64,000 bases of DNA from Flagellimonas profundi (lineage in GTDB: Bacteria > Bacteroidota > Bacteroidia > Flavobacteriales > Flavobacteriaceae), in the NCBI RefSeq assembly GCF_017313275.1, contig NZ_JAFLNM010000001.1, positions 1,116,001-1,180,000 on the forward strand, in the 5' to 3' direction. Both the position numbers and the translations under genes were made by a program. The notes beneath the pieces were generated by a model. That model was not told the origin of the DNA. It did not search any database and saw only the letters and a program-made list of their open reading frames with translations. This document shows positions 44,368-54,395 of the stretch, piece after piece (within the stretch, counting starts at the first letter, position 1; every line of letters begins with the position of its first letter).

Positions 44368-45432
44368 CTAGATTTTGTTGGTGCGGGCCAATAGCGAGTA
44401 GTCGGCTAAAACCAATGCAGCCATGGCCTCCACGATCGGCACAGCTCTTGGAACTACACAGGGGTCATGCCTCCCCTTGCCCTGGGTGGTTACTTTTTCA
44501 CCTTCCTTATTGATCGTCTCATAGGATTGCAGTACGGTTGCCACAGGCTTAAACGCCACACTGAAGTAGATGTCCATTCCGTTACTGATACCACCTTGCA
44601 CACCACCGCTACGGTTGGTTTTTGTGGTGCCGTCGGCATTGAAGGCATCATTATGTTGACTACCCTTCATGGCCACTCCTGCAAACCCACTGCCATATTC
44701 AAAACCCTTTACCGCATTAATGGAAAGCATAGCTTCACCCAAACGGGCATGGAGCTTATCAAAAACAGGCTCTCCCAGACCAATTGGTACATTTTGGATC
44801 ACGCATGTGATCACTCCACCAATGGTGTCGCCTTGTTTCTTTATGGATTTGATGTAATCCTCCATTTTTTGGGCCATTTCGGTATCGGGGCAACGAACGG
44901 CATTGGACTCGATCTTGGAAAAGTCCAATTCCTGATAAGGCTTTTCCAACTTCATCTCCCCAACTTGGGAGACAAAGGCGTTTATTTTTATATCACTTAA
45001 AAATTGCTTTGCAATGGCACCTGCCACAACCCGACTCGCGGTTTCACGTGCAGAACTTCTACCTCCACCACGGTAATCACGGAAACCATACTTTTTATCG
45101 TACACATAATCCGCGTGCGATGGTCGGTACGAGTCTTTGATATGCGAATAGTCCTTGGACTTCTGATTGGTATTGTGAATGGCAAAACCAATGGGCGTTC
45201 CAGTAGTTTTTCCTTCGAACACACCCGAATAAATCTCCACCGTATCAGGTTCCTTGCGTTGGGTAACAATGGCAGATTGCCCGGGCTTTCTTCTGTTCAA
45301 TTCCTCTTGAACCTTTTCCAAGTCCAATGTTATCCCTGCAGGGCAACCGTCGATGATACCTCCCAATGCTTTTCCATGAGATTCACCAAAGGTGGTGAGC
45401 CTAAAAAGTTGTCCAAAAGAATTTCCTGCCAT
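44368..45432 (-). CDS. aroC: chorismate synthase
   Basis: Last step of the shikimate pathway, making chorismate from EPSP with reduced FMN, 354 residues. Signatures: [19 protein letters not shown] (16-34), [20 protein letters not shown] (about 127-146) and [12 protein letters not shown]. Length and motifs are normal. Starts at ATG 45432, 56 bp from the symporter gene start, so possibly one transcript. Confidence 0.96.
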   Translation of the reverse strand: MAGNSFGQLFRLTTFGESHGKALGGIIDGCPAGITLDLEKVQEELNRRKPGQSAIVTQRKEPDTVEIYSGVFEGKTTGTPIGFAIHNTNQKSKDYSHIKDSYRPSHADYVYDKKYGFRDYRGGGRSSARETASRVVAGAIAKQFLSDIKINAFVSQVGEMKLEKPYQELDFSKIESNAVRCPDTEMAQKMEDYIKSIKKQGDTIGGVITCVIQNVPIGLGEPVFDKLHARLGEAMLSINAVKGFEYGSGFAGVAMKGSQHNDAFNADGTTKTNRSGGVQGGISNGMDIYFSVAFKPVATVLQSYETINKEGEKVTTQGKGRHDPCVVPRAVPIVEAMAALVLADYSLLARTNKI

Positions 45433-45626
45433 TCGGTATATAAATTATGATGTCCCCAAAGGTAGACGATACAAATCTAATTCAAAAACGATGTCATGCC
45501 TTAATATTATTGTAACATATTTAGATTCAGCATGATGATTTTTTAACATTATCCTCATGAATTGATGACTTCGATTTCATTTTTATTTTATCCCAACCAT
45601 TTTATTTTGCAGTAAACCCTATACCA

Positions 45627-46544
45627 TTGAAAAAAAGGAAGATAGAATTGGCGGTTATCTCAGATGTACACCTGGGAACCTATGGCTGCCATGCAGATGA
45701 ACTCATTACATATCTAAATAGCATACAGCCAAAAAAGCTGGTCTTGAACGGGGATATTATTGACATCTGGCAATTTAGCAAACGGTATTTCCCGCCTTCC
45801 CACCTCAAAGTGTTGAGAAAAATCATCGGGATGGCCTCCAAAGGGACCGAGGTTTACTATATCACTGGAAATCACGATGAAATGCTTCGTAAGTTCAGTG
45901 ATACTTCAATGGGAAATTTTAAAATCATGAACAAGTTGGTGCTTAATCTGGATGGTAAAAAAGCTTGGATTTTTCATGGTGATGTGTTTGATGTCTCCAT
46001 ACAAAATGCCAAATGGTTGGCAAAGTTGGGCGGCTATGGCTATGACATCCTTATTTTGATCAATAGCTTCCTGAATTGGTGCTTGGCCAAAATGGGACGT
46101 GAGAAATATTCGTTGTCAAAAAAGATAAAAAACAGTGTTAAGAGTGCTGTTAAGCATATCAACAATTTTGAAAAGACCGCAGCCGAATTGGCCATAGAAA
46201 ACAATTATGATTATGTGGTCTGTGGACACATCCATCAACCCAAAAAAGAGGTGTACGAGAACAAATACGGTAGTTGCACCTATTTAAATTCAGGGGATTG
46301 GGTGGAAAACCTGACAGCTTTGGAGTATTCTTTCAAACGCTGGAGAATATACCATTACAATCACGATAGACTTTCCCCTTTCTTTGTGGACGAGGATTTA
46401 AAGGAAATGGATATGAACGACCTCATCGCTTCGATAACCGATAAAGAAGTCAAGATTGAGGACGTTACCGAGGAATACTCTGGCGAAAGCGAAGAAAATG
46501 TAGATCAGGATTACCTAGACGACAAGGGCCTGTCTCAAGATTGA
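45627..46544 (+). CDS. metallophosphoesterase, UDP-diacylglucosamine hydrolase-like
   Basis: 305 residues from TTG 45627. Calcineurin-like metal sites DVHLGTYG (14-21), NGDIIDIWQF (about 50-59), GNHDEML (about 91-97) and HGDVFD/CGHIHQPKKE are complete. Closest to LpxH-like UDP-2,3-diacylglucosamine diphosphatases. An acidic tail of about 50 residues follows the catalytic fold. It overlaps the 3' end of the convergent oxidoreductase gene by 30 bp. Confidence 0.83.
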   Translation: MKKRKIELAVISDVHLGTYGCHADELITYLNSIQPKKLVLNGDIIDIWQFSKRYFPPSHLKVLRKIIGMASKGTEVYYITGNHDEMLRKFSDTSMGNFKIMNKLVLNLDGKKAWIFHGDVFDVSIQNAKWLAKLGGYGYDILILINSFLNWCLAKMGREKYSLSKKIKNSVKSAVKHINNFEKTAAELAIENNYDYVVCGHIHQPKKEVYENKYGSCTYLNSGDWVENLTALEYSFKRWRIYHYNHDRLSPFFVDEDLKEMDMNDLIASITDKEVKIEDVTEEYSGESEENVDQDYLDDKGLSQD

Positions 46545-49430
46545 AACAGGGTGCAGTGCCTCCCTTTTCGTCCCATCCTTTATTTGATGCCTGCAACTTG
46601 TTCCGTTGGCCGCGATCAAAGTGTCCGCAGTACTTTTCTCCACCGCGGGAAACAACTTTAGTCCACCTACCTGCATACTTACTTCGAAATGTTCTTTTTC
46701 GTAACCAAAAGAACCTGCCATACCACAACAACCCGATGGTATAATCGTCACTTTATAGTTTTTTGGGAGATTCAAAACATCGAAGGTCACTTTTTGATTG
46801 CTCAACGCTTTTTGATGGCAATGTCCGTGAATTTTGATGGTCTTTTCCTGATCTGTAAAGCTATCGGAGGTGATATGGCCCGCTGCGATTTCAGCGGCCA
46901 AAAACTCTTCTATCAAAAATGATTGGGATGCCAATTTCTGTAATTGTTCCTTGTCATCATACAATCGCTGGTACTCATCCCTGAACGAAAGAATTGCAGA
47001 GGGCTCCAGTCCTAGAATTGGAGTTCCTGTATTTAAAACCTCTTTAAGGTTCTCCATATTCCGGGCCACCAACTTTTTGGCTTGTTTCAGAAATCCTTTG
47101 GATAGATAGGTTCTCCCACTTTCACCATAAAAAAGCTCTACATCATATCCCAATTTGCACAATAGCTCTATGGCATCCTTCCCGATCTGGATATCCAGAT
47201 ACTTCACAAACTCATCAATATAAAGGACGACCTGCTTTTTGGAGAGGTCGGTTCGCTTTACACGGTGCTTTTTCAGGTGATTTTTAAAATTGAATCGACC
47301 TACCTTGGGCAAGTTGCGCTCCGGGGCCACCCCTACCGCCTTTTTAAGCATTCCCCCGACCATTTTGGACTCGTACATACAGTTCGTGATGCCGGAAACC
47401 TTACTCCCCATAGCATTCAATCGGGTGTTGTGGGCAAACAATTTGCTTCGCAAGGAATATCCGTTGGCCTCTTGGTAATTGTATAAGAATTCGGCCTTTA
47501 GGGCGGCAACATCCACATTGCTGGGACATTCGCTGGCGCAGGCCTTGCAGCTCAAACAAAGGTCGAATGCCGTTTTAAGTTCTTTGTGGTCGAACCGATT
47601 GATTTTTTCAGAATTGGTCAAAAATTCACGCAATGCATTGGCCCTAGCTCGCGTAGTGTCCTTTTCATCTTTGGTGGCTTGATAGCTCGGGCACATACCA
47701 CCGTTCATGTTATGGCTCTTTCTGCAATCACCGCTACCATTGCATTTTTCGGCAGCTTTTAAAATTCCCTCACTATCAGAAAAATCCAGTAACGTATTTA
47801 CTTCGGGCTCCTTGCGATCAACTTTGTAGCGTAAAGACTCATCCATTGGGTATGCATCCACGATTTTCCCCGGGTTCAGCACCAAATTTGGGTCAAAAAG
47901 TGCTTTTACCCTTTTCAAGAGCTCATAGTTGGTCTCGCCAATCATCAGTGGAATGAACTCTGCACGGACAATTCCATCCCCGTGCTCTCCACTAAAGCTT
48001 CCATGATATTTTTTGGTCAACTTGGCTACATCGGTGGTAATGCTCCGGAACAACACCACATCCGCTGATTTCTTTAAATTAAGAATGGGCCGTAAATGCA
48101 ATTCTCCAGCACCCGCATGGGCATAATACACTGCGTCTTGGTTGTACCCTTTCATGATCTGGGAAAACTCCCCGATAAAATCTTTTAAGTCCTCCAAAGC
48201 CACGGCCGTATCCTCGATACAGGCCACCGCTTTCCTATCCCCCACCATATTGCCCAACAGGCCAAGACCTGCCTTACGCAGTTCAATCGCCTTATGGATG
48301 TCCTCTCCGTACAGAATTGGGTTGGCGTAGCTCAGGCCGGACTTTTCAATCGTTTTTAACAACTCATCGAGCTGTTGGTCCAGATCTTTCCTGGAATCGG
48401 CCTTTACTTCCAACATCAAAATACCCGCTGGGTCACCGTCTACAAAAAAACGATTGGCCAATTGGGCCCTGTTGTTTTTGGTACAGTCTAGAATTACTTT
48501 GTCCATCATTTCACATAGGTGGAGACTGTGTTGCATAACAGGTGCAACGTCGCTTAAACAATCCTCCAATGTTTTATAATGCGTGGCCACCATGGCTGCA
48601 AATGGTGGAGGCAAGTCATCAAGTTGCAGTGTTACCGCCGTGGTAAAGGCAAGGGTGCCTTCGCTCCCGGACAACAATTTACACATATTGAAGTCTGCTG
48701 CATCATCCCCAAAAATGTTGTTTTTGAGCAGTTCATCCACTGCATAACCCGTATTTCTTCTGTGAATACTGGGTTTCGGAAATTCGGATTTGATATGGTG
48801 TTGCGCTTCTGGATCGGAAAGCTCCTTGTAAAGTTCATTGTAGATTTTGGCTTCCAACGAATGCCCTTGTTTCTTCTTTTCAAACTCTTCTTTGGAAATA
48901 TCGGAGAAATAGGCATCGCTTCCGTCCGAAAGCACACATTGCATGGCAATAACCTTATCTCTGGTAACGCCGTATTGGATGGACGTTGTCCCAGAGGAAT
49001 TGTTGCCGACCATGCCGCCAATCATACATCGGTTGGATGTAGAGGTATTGGGCCCAAAGAAAAGACCGAAAGGTTTTAAATATTGGTTAAGCTCGTCACG
49101 TACCACTCCAGGCTGTACCGTAACTTGTTTTTTGTCCTTGTCCAGACTAATGATCTTGGTAAAATAACGACTTACATCGACCACAATTCCTTCTCCCACA
49201 CATTGTCCGGCCAAAGACGTTCCCGCCGTTCTTGGAATCAATCCAATGTTATTCCTATTGGAAAAATCCAGTAAAACCTTAAGGTCATCAGCATTTTTGG
49301 GATAGGCCACCGCTGTTGGCAATTTTCTATATACGGAAGCATCTGTGGCATAGATGGCCTTGCTCAAATCATCGAACAACAACTCACCTTTTAAGGCCAA
49401 TGAGAGGTCTTTTAACAAATTTTTATCCAA
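46515..49430 (-). CDS. FAD-linked oxidase fused to Fe-S/CCG oxidoreductase (D-lactate/glycolate type)
   Basis: 971 residues. FAD_binding_4 (PRTAGTSLAGQCVGEGIVVD, about 62-81), FAD-oxidase C-terminal domain (about 250-530), a 4Fe-4S region with CNGSGDCRKS and CLSCKACASECPSNV (about 560-670), and C-terminal CCG cysteine-rich motifs GHCHQKAL and SGCCGMAGSFGYE (about 860-930). It combines GlcD and GlpC/LldE-type functions in one chain, oxidising a 2-hydroxyacid such as D-lactate and feeding electrons to the respiratory chain. Substrate not proven. Confidence 0.9.
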   Translation of the reverse strand: MDKNLLKDLSLALKGELLFDDLSKAIYATDASVYRKLPTAVAYPKNADDLKVLLDFSNRNNIGLIPRTAGTSLAGQCVGEGIVVDVSRYFTKIISLDKDKKQVTVQPGVVRDELNQYLKPFGLFFGPNTSTSNRCMIGGMVGNNSSGTTSIQYGVTRDKVIAMQCVLSDGSDAYFSDISKEEFEKKKQGHSLEAKIYNELYKELSDPEAQHHIKSEFPKPSIHRRNTGYAVDELLKNNIFGDDAADFNMCKLLSGSEGTLAFTTAVTLQLDDLPPPFAAMVATHYKTLEDCLSDVAPVMQHSLHLCEMMDKVILDCTKNNRAQLANRFFVDGDPAGILMLEVKADSRKDLDQQLDELLKTIEKSGLSYANPILYGEDIHKAIELRKAGLGLLGNMVGDRKAVACIEDTAVALEDLKDFIGEFSQIMKGYNQDAVYYAHAGAGELHLRPILNLKKSADVVLFRSITTDVAKLTKKYHGSFSGEHGDGIVRAEFIPLMIGETNYELLKRVKALFDPNLVLNPGKIVDAYPMDESLRYKVDRKEPEVNTLLDFSDSEGILKAAEKCNGSGDCRKSHNMNGGMCPSYQATKDEKDTTRARANALREFLTNSEKINRFDHKELKTAFDLCLSCKACASECPSNVDVAALKAEFLYNYQEANGYSLRSKLFAHNTRLNAMGSKVSGITNCMYESKMVGGMLKKAVGVAPERNLPKVGRFNFKNHLKKHRVKRTDLSKKQVVLYIDEFVKYLDIQIGKDAIELLCKLGYDVELFYGESGRTYLSKGFLKQAKKLVARNMENLKEVLNTGTPILGLEPSAILSFRDEYQRLYDDKEQLQKLASQSFLIEEFLAAEIAAGHITSDSFTDQEKTIKIHGHCHQKALSNQKVTFDVLNLPKNYKVTIIPSGCCGMAGSFGYEKEHFEVSMQVGGLKLFPAVEKSTADTLIAANGTSCRHQIKDGTKREALHPVSILRQALVV

Positions 49431-49517
49431 TTCGGAATACTTTTGGGAACCAAAACTAGTTTTACAACGTAAATCTAATACAAAACTATCTCTAATTTTT
49501 AACTTAATGAGACCCTT

Positions 49518-50015
49518 ATGAAGATTACCACATTATTTTCAGTTTTATTTTTGTTTGCAACAGTTGGCCTTAGCGCACAGAATATTTCCGAGCATGCCTT
49601 GGGATTGCGTTTGGGCGATAGCGACGGCTTCGGGGCCGAGATTTCCTATCAAAAATCCATAGGACAATACAATCGAGCCGAGTTCGATCTTGGCTGGAGA
49701 GACAGTAGAGACTTTGATGCCTTTAAGTTGGCAGGTGTCTACCAATGGGTACACCAATTGGACGGTAACTTTAATTGGTATTACGGTGTTGGTGGAGGAT
49801 TAGGAAGCGTGGATTTTGAACCTAATCCAGATTTTAACAATGATAACGACGGATTGTTCGTATTCGCTGCAGGTGATATTGGTGTAGAATACGATTTTGA
49901 CATCCCATTGCTGCTATCTTTGGACTTTAGGCCCGAAATTGGCATACTTGGTTATGATGGCTTTGACAATGATTTTGATTTTGATATAGCGCTGGGTATC
50001 CGATACCAGTTCTAA
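49518..50015 (+). CDS. small outer-membrane beta-barrel protein
   Basis: 165 residues with signal peptide (cleavage near LSAQ-N). Short antiparallel strands with aromatic ends (YNRAEFDLGWRDSRDFDAFK; FDIALGIRYQF at the C-terminus, ending in Phe) indicate an eight-strand barrel of the OmpX/porin-like kind. Acidic loops rich in Asp and Asn. Followed by a terminator. Confidence 0.7.
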   Translation: MKITTLFSVLFLFATVGLSAQNISEHALGLRLGDSDGFGAEISYQKSIGQYNRAEFDLGWRDSRDFDAFKLAGVYQWVHQLDGNFNWYYGVGGGLGSVDFEPNPDFNNDNDGLFVFAAGDIGVEYDFDIPLLLSLDFRPEIGILGYDGFDNDFDFDIALGIRYQF

Positions 50016-50036
50016 ATCTGTTCTAAATAAAAAGTT

Positions 50037-50069
50037 AACCCTTGGCTCAATACGGCCAGGGGTTTTTTT
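50037..50069 (+). terminator. rho-independent terminator
   Basis: Stem AACCCTTGGC (50037-50046) with GCCAGGGGTT (50055-50064), one T-G pair, loop TCAATACG, then a T-run. Confidence 0.88.
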
Positions 50070-50112
50070 ATGCCATAAACATTGAATACCTTAGCACCCT
50101 AAACATTTTTAA

Positions 50113-51234
50113 ATGAAAAGACTAGTTACACTATCCCTTGGGGTTATATTTCTAACTTCCTGTAATTCCGACCCTAAAGGATACACTTTGAACGGTACCA
50201 TAAATGGTGAACCCGAAAATGGTACCCAAATATTCTTAAAAACCACGGACTCCATTAATCAATTGGTAGATATTGACACAGCTTCTGTACAAAATGGTAT
50301 GTTCAGTTTCAGTGGAAACCAAGTTGAACCTAAAATGCATTACATTTTTGTGGACCAAGTTCGCGGTAATGTTCCTGTAATTGTTGAAAACGGAGCCATT
50401 GAAGTGGAATTCCAGAAAGATAGTATTGATCAGGCCAAAATAAAAGGTACCGAACAGAACGAAATGTTCATGGACTTTTTAACGGAGTCCAGGAAACTAT
50501 CGCAACGTGCGCGATCAATGCAAGACGATATGCGTATGGCGGCACAACAGAGAGATACTGCTACGGTTGCAGCGCTTCGCGAAGAGTTCATGGAGTTTCA
50601 AGAAGATGCAAAGGACTTTAATTTAAACTACGCCAAAGAGCATCCCAATGCTTTTGTGTCAGTGCTTATTGTTGGTAATTTCTTGGCCACAAAGGCACTT
50701 CCTGTAGACGAAGTCAAAGCACTGTTCGAAGGACTTTCACCTGAAATGAAGGCCACGGAGCCAGGTAAAAGAATCGCAGAACAACTCGAAAATCTTAAAT
50801 CAACTGAAATAGGTTCCGTGGCACCGGACTTTTCAGCCCCTACTCCAAGCGGTGAAGTACTTGCTCTAAGTGATGTGACCAGCAATGCCAAACTTACTTT
50901 GGTAGACTTTTGGGCAGCTTGGTGCAGACCATGTCGTGCCGAAAACCCAAACATTGTTTCCGTATATAAGAAGTATCACGACAAAGGGTTTGATGTACTG
51001 GGTGTTTCTTTGGACAACAAAGCAGAGCATTGGACCAATGCCATCGAATCCGATGGGTTGGAATGGAACCACATTTCCAATTTACAACGTTTCCAAGACC
51101 CGATTGCCCGCATGTACAACATCAATGCGATACCTGCGGCATTTTTGTTGGATGAAAATGGCGTTATTGTAGCCAGAGACCTCAGAGGTCCAGCCTTGGA
51201 AGAAAAAGTAGCTGAAATTCTTGGAAAGAGCTAA
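50113..51234 (+). CDS. TlpA-type thioredoxin lipoprotein with DUF4369 domain
   Basis: 373 residues with lipobox FLTSC (Cys about 17). An N-terminal DUF4369 beta domain (about 25-125) is followed by a helical linker and a C-terminal AhpC/TSA-type thioredoxin domain with active site WCRPC (WAAWCRPCRAENPN, about 272-285) and cis-Pro segment NAIPAAFLLDENG. A periplasmic disulfide reductant of a type abundant in Bacteroidota. Monocistronic, with its own terminator. Confidence 0.9.
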   Translation: MKRLVTLSLGVIFLTSCNSDPKGYTLNGTINGEPENGTQIFLKTTDSINQLVDIDTASVQNGMFSFSGNQVEPKMHYIFVDQVRGNVPVIVENGAIEVEFQKDSIDQAKIKGTEQNEMFMDFLTESRKLSQRARSMQDDMRMAAQQRDTATVAALREEFMEFQEDAKDFNLNYAKEHPNAFVSVLIVGNFLATKALPVDEVKALFEGLSPEMKATEPGKRIAEQLENLKSTEIGSVAPDFSAPTPSGEVLALSDVTSNAKLTLVDFWAAWCRPCRAENPNIVSVYKKYHDKGFDVLGVSLDNKAEHWTNAIESDGLEWNHISNLQRFQDPIARMYNINAIPAAFLLDENGVIVARDLRGPALEEKVAEILGKS

Positions 51235-51260
51235 ACGATAAAATTTAAGTAAAGTAAAAG

Positions 51261-51291
51261 AAGGTCTTGATAATTTCAAGGCCTTTTTTTT
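51261..51291 (+). terminator. rho-independent terminator
   Basis: Stem AAGGTCTTGA (51261-51270) with TCAAGGCCTT (51276-51285), then a T-run of eight or more. Confidence 0.88.
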
Positions 51292-51297
51292 TGTAAA

Positions 51298-51948
51298 CTA
51301 TATTTTGCCCATTTTATCCAACACAAAAAGTATAATGATCGGAATGGCCAACAATACCACAATAAGAGTGTCCGTAGCAAAAAGTTCCGGTTTAAAGAGC
51401 AAGGTGGTTGCATAGCCCCCAATGGCGCCACCAAAGTGTGCGGTATGGCCAATGTTGCCCATCCTGCTCTTCATCCCCCAAATGGAATATAGCAAATAAG
51501 CAATACCCAACACATAAGCTGGCAATGGAATAGGGATGAACATGATGCCCAATTGCATATCCGGGTTCAATAAAATGGCTGCATACAAAACACCCATAAC
51601 GGCCCCACTGGCACCAACGGCACTATAAAAAGGTTCGTTTTTGTGAAAGAAAAGCGCCAACAGGCTCCCTGCAATCAAACTGATAAAATAAATGATCAAG
51701 AATTTTATGGGACCAAACCATCCGATGACCACGGGAGCAAAAAAATAAAGGGTAAACATGTTCAGGAACAAATGCGAAATATCCACGTGCAAAAAGCCCG
51801 AAGTCACCATTCGTTCTCGCTGACCGGCCTGTATAGCATTGATACTGAACTTGTATCTATCAAAAAAAGCAGCGCTATTGAATCCACGCAGGGAAACTAG
51901 AACATTAGCAACCATAATGGCAATAGTGGCAATATGTAAATTGAGCAT
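51298..51948 (-). CDS. rhomboid-family intramembrane serine protease
   Basis: 216 residues from ATG 51948 (frame open to 51990). Six membrane helices. Catalytic Ser in GASGAVMGVLYA and His in GHTAHFGGAIGG give the Ser-His dyad; HLFLNMFTLYFF supplies the conserved HxxxN element. It cleaves membrane-embedded substrates, unknown here. Divergent from the acyltransferase gene, with which it shares a palindromic promoter region. Confidence 0.9.
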   Translation of the reverse strand: MLNLHIATIAIMVANVLVSLRGFNSAAFFDRYKFSINAIQAGQRERMVTSGFLHVDISHLFLNMFTLYFFAPVVIGWFGPIKFLIIYFISLIAGSLLALFFHKNEPFYSAVGASGAVMGVLYAAILLNPDMQLGIMFIPIPLPAYVLGIAYLLYSIWGMKSRMGNIGHTAHFGGAIGGYATTLLFKPELFATDTLIVVLLAIPIIILFVLDKMGKI

Positions 51949-51967
51949 GTAAATAAAGGTTTGGGTC

Positions 51968-51985
51968 CAAATATAGCTATATTTG
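51968..51985. promoter_or_regulatory. perfect palindrome carrying divergent -7 boxes
   Basis: CAAATATAGCTATATTTG is an 18-bp perfect palindrome whose right half, TATATTTG, is a -7 box for the acyltransferase gene (ATG 52002) and whose left half is the same box on the minus strand for the rhomboid gene (ATG 51948). Confidence 0.6.
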
Positions 51986-52001
51986 CACACAAGAATAGTC
52001 T

Positions 52002-52919
52002 ATGCAGCTCGTAGTTTTTATCCTTGTTTATCCATTGCTCTGGTTGATATCCAGACTTCCATTTAAAATCATTTATTTTATTTCTGATGGTGTTTACATG
52101 CTACTATATCATGTGATCGGTTACCGTAAAAAAGTGGTGCGCAACAATTTAGCTTTGGTTTTCCCCGAAAAGTCGGAAAAAGAACGATCATTGATAGAGA
52201 AAAAGTTCTACAAGCATATGTGCGACATATTTCTGGAAATGATGAAGACCATGGGCATGAGCAAAAAAGAAATTCAAGAACGCTTCACGGTAACCAATAT
52301 TGAGCTCGTCAACGGATTGGAAGAAAAAGGTCTCAATACCATGCTAATGCTTCCCCATTATGCCAGTTGGGAATGGGTTCTGTCGTTGAATTTACAAATC
52401 AAATCCAAAGGCTACGGTATTTATCAAAAAGTGGAAAACAAGTATTTTGATAAGTTGGTCAGAGACATCAGGGGCAAATACAATACTGAACTCATATCCA
52501 CCAGAGAATCCAGAAAAATTCTTAAAGCTGCAAAAGAAAGCAAAGAATTGTTGATGGTCGGTATAATCAGCGATCAGTCTCCTATGGTCAGCAGAACAAA
52601 GTACTGGACAGACTTTATGGGAATTGTGGTACCTGCTCATGTTGGCGGCGAAGAAATATGCAAAGCCAACGACTTTATACCAGTCTACCTCAAGGTTCGT
52701 AAAAAGAAAAGAGGATATTACGAAGGCACCTTTAAAATTCTGTCTGAAAACCCCACCGAAGTTCCTGATTATGAAATTACCGATGCCTTTCTACGTGAAA
52801 CGGAAAGATCCATTCGAGAGGCACCGGAATATTATTTCTGGACGCACAAACGCTGGAAACACAAAGACAAAGTGCCAAAAGAGTTCCAGGAAACACCTGC
52901 TAAAGTGGCGAACACCTAG
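52002..52919 (+). CDS. lipid A-type lysophospholipid acyltransferase (LpxL/HtrB family)
   Basis: 305 residues, membrane-associated. N-terminal hydrophobic segment, then the acyltransferase signature: HYASWEWVLSLNLQ (about 115-128) holds the H-x4-E equivalent, with GIISDQSPM further on. It adds a secondary acyl chain to lipid A or acylates another outer-membrane lipid. Overlaps the convergent glmM gene by 4 bp. Confidence 0.86.
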   Translation: MQLVVFILVYPLLWLISRLPFKIIYFISDGVYMLLYHVIGYRKKVVRNNLALVFPEKSEKERSLIEKKFYKHMCDIFLEMMKTMGMSKKEIQERFTVTNIELVNGLEEKGLNTMLMLPHYASWEWVLSLNLQIKSKGYGIYQKVENKYFDKLVRDIRGKYNTELISTRESRKILKAAKESKELLMVGIISDQSPMVSRTKYWTDFMGIVVPAHVGGEEICKANDFIPVYLKVRKKKRGYYEGTFKILSENPTEVPDYEITDAFLRETERSIREAPEYYFWTHKRWKHKDKVPKEFQETPAKVANT

Positions 52920-54304
52920 ATTCCCGCCACTTCCTTTATTTCGCCGATGATTCTATCGGCCAATCCATCTGCTTCTTCCTGGGATTTTGCCTCAGTGTAA
53001 ATTCGGATAATAGGTTCTGTGTTCGATTTTCTTAAGTGTACCCAGTTTTCTGGAAAATCAATTTTTACTCCATCAATGGTCGATACATCTTCATCTTTGT
53101 ATTTGTTGTGCATGGCTTCCAAAAGCGCATCCACATCCAAATCCGGGGTCAGTTGAATTTTCTTTTTGCTCATAAAGTAGCTGGGGTAGCTGGCGCGTAG
53201 CTCGGCAACCGTCCCTCCACGCTCTGCCATCAACATCAAGAACAAGGCTGTTCCTACCAGGGCATCACGACCGTAATGGCTTTCCGGATAAATGATTCCG
53301 CCATTACCTTCGCCACCAATAATGGCGTTATTGGCTTTCATTTTTGTCACAACGTTCACCTCTCCTACCGCAGCGGCTTCGTAGGTTCCTCCATGTTTTT
53401 CCGTAATATCTCGCAAAGCTCTGGAAGATGATAGGTTGGAAACTGTGTTTCCCTTGGTTTTGGACAATACATAATCGGCACAGGCCACCAAAGTATATTC
53501 CTCACCGAACATTTCTCCGTCGTTGCTGATGAAGGCCAAACGGTCCACATCGGGATCGACCACGATACCAAAATCAGCTTTTTCCTCGACTACTTTTTTA
53601 CAGATGTCACCCAAGTGCTCTTTCAAAGGTTCCGGATTATGCGGAAAGTGGCCTGTTGGATCACAATAGAGCTTTACCACTTCCACCCCCAATTCTTCAA
53701 GCAATTTGGGAATGGCAATGCCCCCCGTAGAGTTCACACCATCAATAACTACTTTAAAGCCTGCTTTTTTAATTGTTTCGGCTTCTACTAAGGACAATTC
53801 CAGGACTTCATCAATATGAATGTCGATATAGGAATCATTTTTAGTGATTTCTCCTAAATCATCGACCTCGGCAAAATCAAAATCTTCCTTTTCGGCCAAA
53901 GCCAAAATTTTTGCTCCTTGCTCAGCATCCAAAAACTCCCCTTTTTCATTCAAGAGTTTTAAGGCATTCCATTGCTTGGGGTTATGACTTGCGGTTAAAA
54001 TGATACCTCCGTCTGCTTTTTCCAAAGGAACCGCAATTTCTACTGTTGGTGTGGTGGACAATCCTAAATCAATTACATCAATTCCAAGTCCAACCAAAGT
54101 AGAGACCACCAAATTTTGGATCATCTCGCCCGACAAACGAGCATCTCGCCCAATTACGACCTTTAATTTATCTTTCTTGGCATACGATTTTAACCATGAG
54201 CCATAGGCTGCTGCGAATTTAACCGCATCTACGGGGGTCAAGTTGTCGTTTGTTCGGCCTCCAATGGTGCCTCGTATACCAGAAATTGATTTGATCAGTG
54301 TCAT
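52916..54304 (-). CDS. glmM: phosphoglucosamine mutase
   Basis: 462 residues, converting glucosamine-6-phosphate to glucosamine-1-phosphate for peptidoglycan and LPS precursors. Phosphoserine loop TASHNPKQWNALKLL (about 100-114), metal loop DPDVDRLAF (about 243-251), GEGNGGIIY sugar loop and C-terminal RKSNTEPIIRIY phosphate site are complete. The GEGNGG sugar loop favours glmM over phosphoglucomutase. Starts ATG 54304. Confidence 0.88.
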   Translation of the reverse strand: MTLIKSISGIRGTIGGRTNDNLTPVDAVKFAAAYGSWLKSYAKKDKLKVVIGRDARLSGEMIQNLVVSTLVGLGIDVIDLGLSTTPTVEIAVPLEKADGGIILTASHNPKQWNALKLLNEKGEFLDAEQGAKILALAEKEDFDFAEVDDLGEITKNDSYIDIHIDEVLELSLVEAETIKKAGFKVVIDGVNSTGGIAIPKLLEELGVEVVKLYCDPTGHFPHNPEPLKEHLGDICKKVVEEKADFGIVVDPDVDRLAFISNDGEMFGEEYTLVACADYVLSKTKGNTVSNLSSSRALRDITEKHGGTYEAAAVGEVNVVTKMKANNAIIGGEGNGGIIYPESHYGRDALVGTALFLMLMAERGGTVAELRASYPSYFMSKKKIQLTPDLDVDALLEAMHNKYKDEDVSTIDGVKIDFPENWVHLRKSNTEPIIRIYTEAKSQEEADGLADRIIGEIKEVAGI

Positions 54305-54395
54305 AATTGTTAAAAAAGTTTTTGCAAATATAATCGGGCTTAACGGATTCCATGTTTTGAATTTGTAAATTTCGACAGAAAAGGAATTTGCCCCG

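Noticed and set aside
46515..46544. Overlap of convergent genes as evidence of a frameshift
   Set aside because: Both proteins end normally; short convergent overlaps also occur at 52916-52919.
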